Below are positions 57,552 to 64,000 of a stretch of DNA of 64,000 nt, one piece after another. This stretch comes from Lunularia cruciata (taxonomy: Eukaryota > Streptophyta > Marchantiopsida > Lunulariales > Lunulariaceae), in the NCBI GenBank assembly GCA_948567375.1, contig OX419758.1, forward strand, positions 12,529,001-12,593,000, in the 5' to 3' direction. Position 1 is the stretch's first letter; every line of letters begins with the position of its first letter. The position numbers and the translations under genes were made by a program. A model generated the notes under the pieces. The model did not search any database and was not told the origin of the DNA. It was given only the letters and a program-made list of their open reading frames with translations.

Positions 57552-57736
57552 GAACATCATCATTGATAGTGCAAACAATGCAAGTGGCAGCGGTCCCACC
57601 ATATGATCAATAGCCCTAACATGAAATGTGACCTCCATCAAGTAGTCCATGAGCAACTACCAAAGTAACTAAGATTGCCAACACTACCATTCCAATGTCC
57701 AAGCAAACTAGCCTTGGTGTTACAAATGTCATGACA
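57552..57736 (-). mobile_element. B2 right LTR end, right of E
   Basis: Matches 22,260-22,440 and 34,510-34,687 and ends CATGACA. It closes the B2 element that E interrupted at 45,246. Confidence 0.75.
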
Positions 57737-60700
57737 CTCCTTAAACTCTAAATGGTCCACTACTACTACATGTTAAAGAATATAAATATACTCAAACAAA
57801 AAATCTCTTGAAATCTCTTCCATACATTTTTTTTTTGTTTTGCTTGCATCACCTCATCTTGTTTGATTACTTTCCATTATTATCCAAATTATTTTGTTAA
57901 TGTAAATAAGACTTACTCCAAAACTAATAATAATAGTATATTATTTTGATTTCAAAATTTAAAAACATGTGTCCAAAATATAGAAAGTAAAATTAATCCT
58001 AAAGGAAGATATTAAAAAAGAAACCACCAAAAGAAGAAGAAAAGGAAGTTAGCAAATCAATCAATTGCTACGAGAAGATAATCATCATTCAAGTTAAACC
58101 ATCATTAGAATAGCTTTAAAGTGGAAAAAAGGATACCAAAGTGATATATAAGCATCATACAAGTAGAATCATCATGAGAATAGTCTTAGAAATAAGAAAA
58201 ATGAGATAAAAGTAATATAGATTTATGCATATTATTGGGAAAATAAGACAATATAGCATAAATGTTCTCTATTTATAATGAAAACTAGAACCTATGCATA
58301 CTTGGACATTATGAGTGCATAACATGAAGCACACAATGGCATTATAGGTACACATATAATGCATATGCAAGTGTTCAATACATCTATGGATTTGTATGGT
58401 ATGCATAGGTATGCATTTGTATGCATGATACATGATGCAAAAGTATATTGCATATTGTGCTTCTTTCCTACTTGGTGCAATAACACGCAAATGCTCAAGT
58501 GCAAAGTTATCTTAGAAGTCCAATAAGCTTAATCTGGTTATCAAAGAGAATATAGTAAAAAAAAGTATATTTTAAATAAGATTTGTGCATGCTTTACTTG
58601 TGTAATGTTAAGGTCCATATGAAGCATGGGAATCTTAGTTGTGACCATTTTATGTAATTTTTATTTTTCTTGGTACTTTTATTATAATAGGTGTACCTTA
58701 TAGTTATTAGGATTGTATGGTACACGTATTATAAAGGAGTTTTTATTTGTTGTATGATTTTTAAATAGAATATTTGTATCAAAAATCAATACTTATATCA
58801 TACACTAATATCTTACATGCAGTTTTGGTATGCTAATTATTGGAAGTCTTGTAAAGCAAGAAGAAAATAGTACTGTCTGCACCTAGTTCATCTGTTTCTT
58901 GCTTTTACGGGAGGTAACCATATTATTTACTACATTCTCATACGTTGAAGGATAGAAAGAATCTAGGTTTTTTTTTGGGTCTTATCACATGCTAAATAAC
59001 ATTAAATATATGGTAATTCATAATATCAAACGGTTATAACAATGTATCTATGCTTTAGTTTTTACACTTTCTATATTCTAACATCCAAAATTAAAATTTT
59101 AGAATTGGAATAAGATTTCTTATATAAGTATTATTTTAGCTGTTTCATGCCTAGTCTCAAATTGGTAAAATTTTAATAATTTTTTATTATGTAAACTTTA
59201 TCATGAGGCTTCTATTTTAATTTTGATAAAATGTTACAAATAAGAATAGAAATAATGAAACACCTTTTATGATCATATTTTGTGATAATATTAACTATTT
59301 TTATATTTAATATGGAGAATTTACCTATTTATAATCCATTTTAATATTTTATAAAGCAATTATAGGCATGTAAATATCTAAGTGGTTGTGTGTCAATAAA
59401 CTAGTGTATGTATGGTAATAATTTAAAGTTTTGTCTGAAAATAACATGAATTGTACATTGATTTCTCCCTTCATGTCAATCTTTATATGTCATTAACAGC
59501 TTAATAACTTACTTAGCTCATTAAGATTGATGATACATATGAAACCAAGGTCGATAGAAAGTTTTAAGGAATTTTTACTCTAATTTTTCTATCATAATGA
59601 ATATTTAAATCGGATCAAAACTCCTACTACAAACTATAAGAAAGATAGTGAATAAATTAGTCTTCAATATTTGGTTAGCTTCTATCAAAACTCTAAGTTT
59701 GTTCAAAAATACCCAAATATTCTTCAAACACTAAAATCTAACTATCATTGTTATGAATTTAATTTCAACATGATTCAATAAAATTTGAATAATATTTTTT
59801 CTCTTACTATATTAACAGACTACACAAGAAGATCACTATTGAATTACTTATAAAATTAATACTGACTATTATTGTTTTCAACTTATAGATAACAAAGATA
59901 AAAGAAGTATTATATCAGTATGTAGAGAAGCTCAAGATCAAATGCTTGTATAATAACTTCTACATTGATAAAATTATGAATAATCTAAAATAATTTTTTC
60001 CTAATCATAATATATCTCCATACTAATAAAAATATTAATGAGGTATTGAGAATATTATAGAAAAGGATGAGCTTCCAAATTGAGAATATAATGTTTCAGA
60101 ATACAAGAAAAATTCTAATAAAATATATTCTTATAAGAAGCATGAAAAAGCTATGTATATTATAAATATAATGGTTGTAGTGAACAGAAAATTCTACAAA
60201 CTAGAGTTAAATATCAATATTTGCAAAGAGTACATTCATTTTTATAATATTTCTACATGATAAAGTTCACCAAGTCAAACATATTAGCACATAAAGTCAA
60301 ATATTCTGCATTCAACTACTGTTAGATTTATGCTACCTTACCGCTCACTAAAAATAGCCAAATGTGAAACATTCATAAGAACCAGTTCATGTCATACTAT
60401 TCCTACAAGATAAAGCATCAAAAAGTCAAATAACTTTCTTACAATCACTATTTACAGATTTGTGTTGTAAATTTGTAACCAAAGAAAGTTAGAGGTTGAA
60501 TGATGTAAGATGATACACCAATAATATTCCCAGATGATATATCATGACAAGTCAAAAAACATTCTTATAAGCACTATTCTAAGACTGCACTATTCTATAT
60601 GACTCATATATACTCATGTATACTAACACAAGTCAACTTGCATGCAAAAACTATATACAAGACAAAGATTTAGTTTTTTCTTTAGAAGAAGAACATATTT

Positions 60701-61135
60701 AAAATATTATATATTATAACCATAAACCTAGAATTTCACATGACAAAGATTGATGAACACTAAAATTCTTCATGACATGGATCATTGTAAAAATAGAAGA
60801 ATCATGTTTTTAAAAGTCAACTATCATTGATGGATATGTAAGATTCTCCATCACAGGAAAGGCAAGTAATAAAAAATACCCTTCTTTGCAAGTCAACCTT
60901 TCAATCTTTAAATGTTACTGATTGTCTTGCATTAAGAAACAAACCTCTATACAAGTACAACTATTTACCTTTGGTGGACGTACTAGCGTTCAAAGTCTAT
61001 AATCTAAAACCTGCGTTCAACAACAACAACAAAACAAAAAACAAAAACCATGAATGTTGTATAAAAATTAAGTTCTCACATTCTTCATATAAACTACGTT
61101 GAAAGATAAATCTACATTCCTACAATTATCATCTA
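57737..61135. other. Very AT-rich region without a supported gene
   Basis: No frame above 75 codons with recognisable content. It includes a T run near 57,826-57,837, a cluster of ATGCAT palindromes at 58,290-58,440 and three loosely similar blocks near 60,241, 60,394 and 60,521 that share ATAAAG...AAGTCAAA. It may hold very old transposon remains. Confidence 0.5.
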
Positions 61136-61505
61136 CTATGTGAATAGGTAACATCCAACTTCACATTTCCTTCTGTTCCCGTCATCTCCATCAAATGAAA
61201 TTATGAAGGTTATGAAGTCTCCATTAAACTTCTGATAGTATCGGAAGTTAAGACAATGTCTGATATTTAGATCAAATATAGATAATATCGTGTACTTAAC
61301 TAATAATCTATGTAATCTCGTTTTGGTGGTTTTACCGGTTGGAATATAGAGTGCACGAATCAAATGATGGATCCTCGTGCAAGTTCTTGAACCCAGGAAC
61401 AAACTATGTGTTCAAGTTTAAAGCATCTACTCATTCATTTCCTCACAAAAGGAGAGAACTCCATGCTTTCTTTGAAAGCATATGCTTCGCGTGATTAGAT
61501 CGGTC

Positions 61506-61815
61506 CTATAGTTGGAGAGGTTCATAGTATGAGTGAAGGGCAGAAAGATGAGATAAGTGGGCATAAAAAATGAATTGAAGGTCTGGTCTTTCTGCGCAAG
61601 TCCTCGGCCTTTTCTCTAAGTTTGGATTATGCTTTGCGAGAGTGAGGAAGAGCACGTTCGTCACGGCCGCAAATGTGAGAAAACTGGTGAAGGTCAGCCT
61701 GATGTGGGCGCAATTGGGCGGTCGTTTGTTCCATTGGAGCATGGCAAGGGCGAAGAGAAAGAGCACGAGATTCGCAGATAAGATGCTGCTGACTTGGTAG
61801 CCAAGAAACGTTATA
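61506..61815 (-). CDS. Candidate exon of a membrane protein (unknown)
   Basis: Minus-strand frame open from about 61,815 to a stop at 61,506. It encodes LYITFLGYQVSSILSANLVL followed by a second part FLFALAMLQW, then NKRPPNCAHIRLTF, a second hydrophobic stretch LTFAAVTNVLFLTLAKH, and a polar tail. Two membrane spans with a short basic loop look protein-like. A stop lies directly upstream, so it would need splicing at an AG near 61,820. Another frame of the same stretch is also open, so this is weak. I recognise no family. Confidence 0.25.
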
Positions 61816-64000
61816 TATAACTCCAGATGTTATAGGAGACAGCTGCCTCCTCGAATTACAAGAATTGCTCGTCGATTATGTTTATAGTTGGAGCGAATCT
61901 GGAGAAGTGTGAATTTAGTTAGTGTCGTTGGGACTTGAGCTGACTAACTAAACTTGGGCTGTTGAGTGAGTTTTTCTGTCCTTGTCCCGTCTCAGGGGGA
62001 TTAATTAAGAATAGGTTAATTGAAGAGACCTTTTTCCTGGAAAAGTGAGCTGAGACTGCACCAGAACCGTTCTGCGAGAAGCACTTTTGGGCGAAACGCC
62101 ATTTTGATTCATGGATCAGTGCTAAATGGAAAAGGTTATGCTGATCTGCAGTGGGAACAGTCATGTTGTTTGTCAAAAGAGCCAGCACATTTCACTCGGG
62201 GTTGGGAATCGCGAGCAGGCGAGTACTAAATTGGCTCTTAATTTAGGTGTATTTATTGGCAATGGGGAAGAAATTGCAGTGCTTGCTGTTCTACAGTATG
62301 AAATGAAGTAACCGACCACCCTAGCACATCGAATTCGATGGACGAGAATCGACATATTCTATCGACTGACAAGACCTCTTTGCACCTCCGATGGGTGAGG
62401 CATGATGGGTCTTATGATGCAGCAGCAGAACAGCAACGGCGCGAGTTTTGCGGACGATTTCAAATGAGAGCAAAGAAATTGTGCTCAAATGCTACGAGTC
62501 GATAACGGGCACAGTTTTCTTTCCTACTGTTCTTTGTTTGGTTGGGATTGGTTTGGGCTCCCTCCGAAAGATGCCTGTCCATGCTCCGAAGCCTGCGTTT
62601 GCGGTCGCCAAAGCCTTGACTAAGTGGGGTTCAAACTTCATTTCATGTGCGGTCGACCGCGAGACATCGGAGCCTTGACCGAAGCTCTTCTGGCCTTGAC
62701 CTCGGGGGAGCTTGATCCACATGCGGCCACGGTGTTGGCCTCAGATAGCGAAGGATGAAGGGTTTCGAATCACGGTAGTTCGGCCGCTTCCGGCAATTCG
62801 GGTGTTTCCTCCCGGCCGGTTGGGGCTCGTCGCCTAAAGGGGCAGTTTAACGAGAATATTCCCGAAAACAGCGAAAATAATTCGAAAACGGAGACTGTTG
62901 TCGAAAACGCCGGTAGCATTTAGAGATTATCCTGTGAATGGAGGTTCCCGGTTTTTAGACACATTCTCGAGTGTTACAGTTGGGGAAGATTTTGTCGAAA
63001 TGTGATAAGAATACCGCAATATAGAGTAGTGGACATGGAACATGCGGCTGTCCAAACGACAACAGTGTTGTGTCTCTAATGAGAGCCAAGGAGGACAAAA
63101 CAGGGAGCAGGGTAGAAGCACCTCCGGTTGCTGTTAAGGGTGATGAATGGTGCTCGCACCAATTTGGACCCCACGTGGATCAGGCTTCGGGAGTTCTAAA
63201 GGTACACACTTCGGCGGGAGAGGGGGTTTCTTCCGTTGCTGTACAGTAGTAGTATGGATGCATTCGTCAGTTGATGCCTTGGGGCCGATTACAAACAACC
63301 TGATGACCCACTCTTAGTTGAGTTCACATGTGCTTGGCTCATCCATGACGCAAGTCCTTCAAAACGCGAAATTCACTCCAAATTCTCACGGTGAGTATCT
63401 GGTCAACAAAGCAGTGGTTCGGGTACAGCCACGCGTGCACCAAGAACCTCGCGCCGCAGCCCTTCGGCAGTGCTCCACTGTAATTAGCTTGCTTTGATGC
63501 CTCGGAGATGCACTCTCAATCGGCGGGTGACACATGAAACCTCTCTCTCTTGGGAACCATGTGAGGCAAACAAATTCTCCATGTGAGCCAGCCAGCAGCG
63601 TTCTAGACGACATCCACCATGTTCTGTTTGATCCCCAAGCCCTTCTCTGCCCTTCCCGACTAAAGCGAATTCTTGGCCCGGTACAAGCAAAAGTTTTGCT
63701 TATCTTACGGTCGTCAGCGGTTTCCAACCCAATTAAATACGTGCGGGTCCGTAAAAGTGCCCAAACAGTGCCAGACAAACGTAGCCTTAGGCGGGTGATT
63801 CTATCCTAGACGAGGTATACGACACTCTCAGCAGGTCTCGCCGGACACAAACAAACCCCACACACACCACAACAGGGATTCGTTACTACTTCTGTTACTT
63901 CTCCAACAGATTATGTGTGCTGCTGCTTAGCAAGTATTCGACAGCTTGCTTGCCCATTCCCTTGTTTCGTTGCGGAGCCAAGGCATGAGATGGGCTTCAA
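61816..64000. other. GC- and CpG-richer region, no gene assigned
   Basis: Base use resembles the DUF642 neighbourhood rather than the retroelement stacks. Open frames overlap on both strands (62,448-62,678 plus against 62,492-62,722 minus; 63,534-63,809 plus against 63,386-63,778 minus) and none shows a known motif. It may be promoter or intron of a gene beyond the window. Confidence 0.4.

Noticed and set aside
62448-62722. Opposed ORFs of 76 codons on both strands
   Set aside because: Either could be coding by composition, but neither has a motif, and they exclude each other; not enough to call a gene.
63386-63809. Opposed ORFs of 130 and 91 codons
   Set aside because: No recognisable domain, and high GC makes long chance frames more likely.
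1-64000. tRNA or rRNA genes
   Set aside because: I saw no cloverleaf-type A/B-box pair or conserved rRNA segment by eye; a tRNA scan would settle it.

Overview
The window reads as nuclear DNA of a land plant. It holds plant-type Ty3/gypsy retrotransposons (several with an initiator-Met-tRNA-like primer site and an integrase chromodomain), a retroelement relic of a type common in green plants, and two DUF642-type cell-wall protein genes. The DUF642 genes show no introns, which may point away from flowering plants, but I cannot name the lineage. There is no bacterial or organellar gene block.

Most of the sequence is two stacks of nested retroelements. Stack 1 (1-22,440) is an old minus-strand gypsy-like element, B1. 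It was split by element A (233-8,017, minus strand, 692-bp LTRs about 3% apart) and by element C (9,829-21,158, plus strand, a chromovirus). C was itself split by two members of an unusual family D: D1 (11,992-15,771) and D2 (16,191-18,122). D elements have TG/CA ends and perfect 5-bp target duplications but no internal retroelement domains. D1 carries a roughly 2-kb broken reading frame for a long, charged, coiled-coil protein. Stack 2 (about 34,260-57,736) is a second B copy, B2. It was split by H (36,433-41,920, same family as C) and by E (about 45,247-57,551, another chromovirus). E holds F (48,356-54,370, minus strand, C family), and F holds a solo C-family LTR (50,903-51,315). Because B1 and B2 are interrupted at different places, each shows the empty site for the other's insertions.

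Between the stacks lies gene space (about 22,440-34,180): a degenerate reverse-transcriptase-type relic, an AT-rich stretch, a 200-bp assembly gap (24,933-25,132), and two convergent DUF642-type genes. One is a single-domain protein at 26,186-26,974 (+). The other is a two-domain protein with a signal peptide and a likely GPI tail at 29,247-30,497 (-). Both are predicted to act in the apoplast. Right of stack 2, 57,737-61,135 is very AT-rich with no gene I can support. From 61,136 to 64,000 the DNA is richer in GC and CpG and has only one weak membrane-protein exon candidate.

All retroelement reading frames are broken by stops or frameshifts. A is the most intact. The most notable signals are dense perfect heat-shock-element-like arrays in the C-family LTRs, the coding, solo-LTR-like D family, and an extra zinc-knuckle frame in the leader of A.
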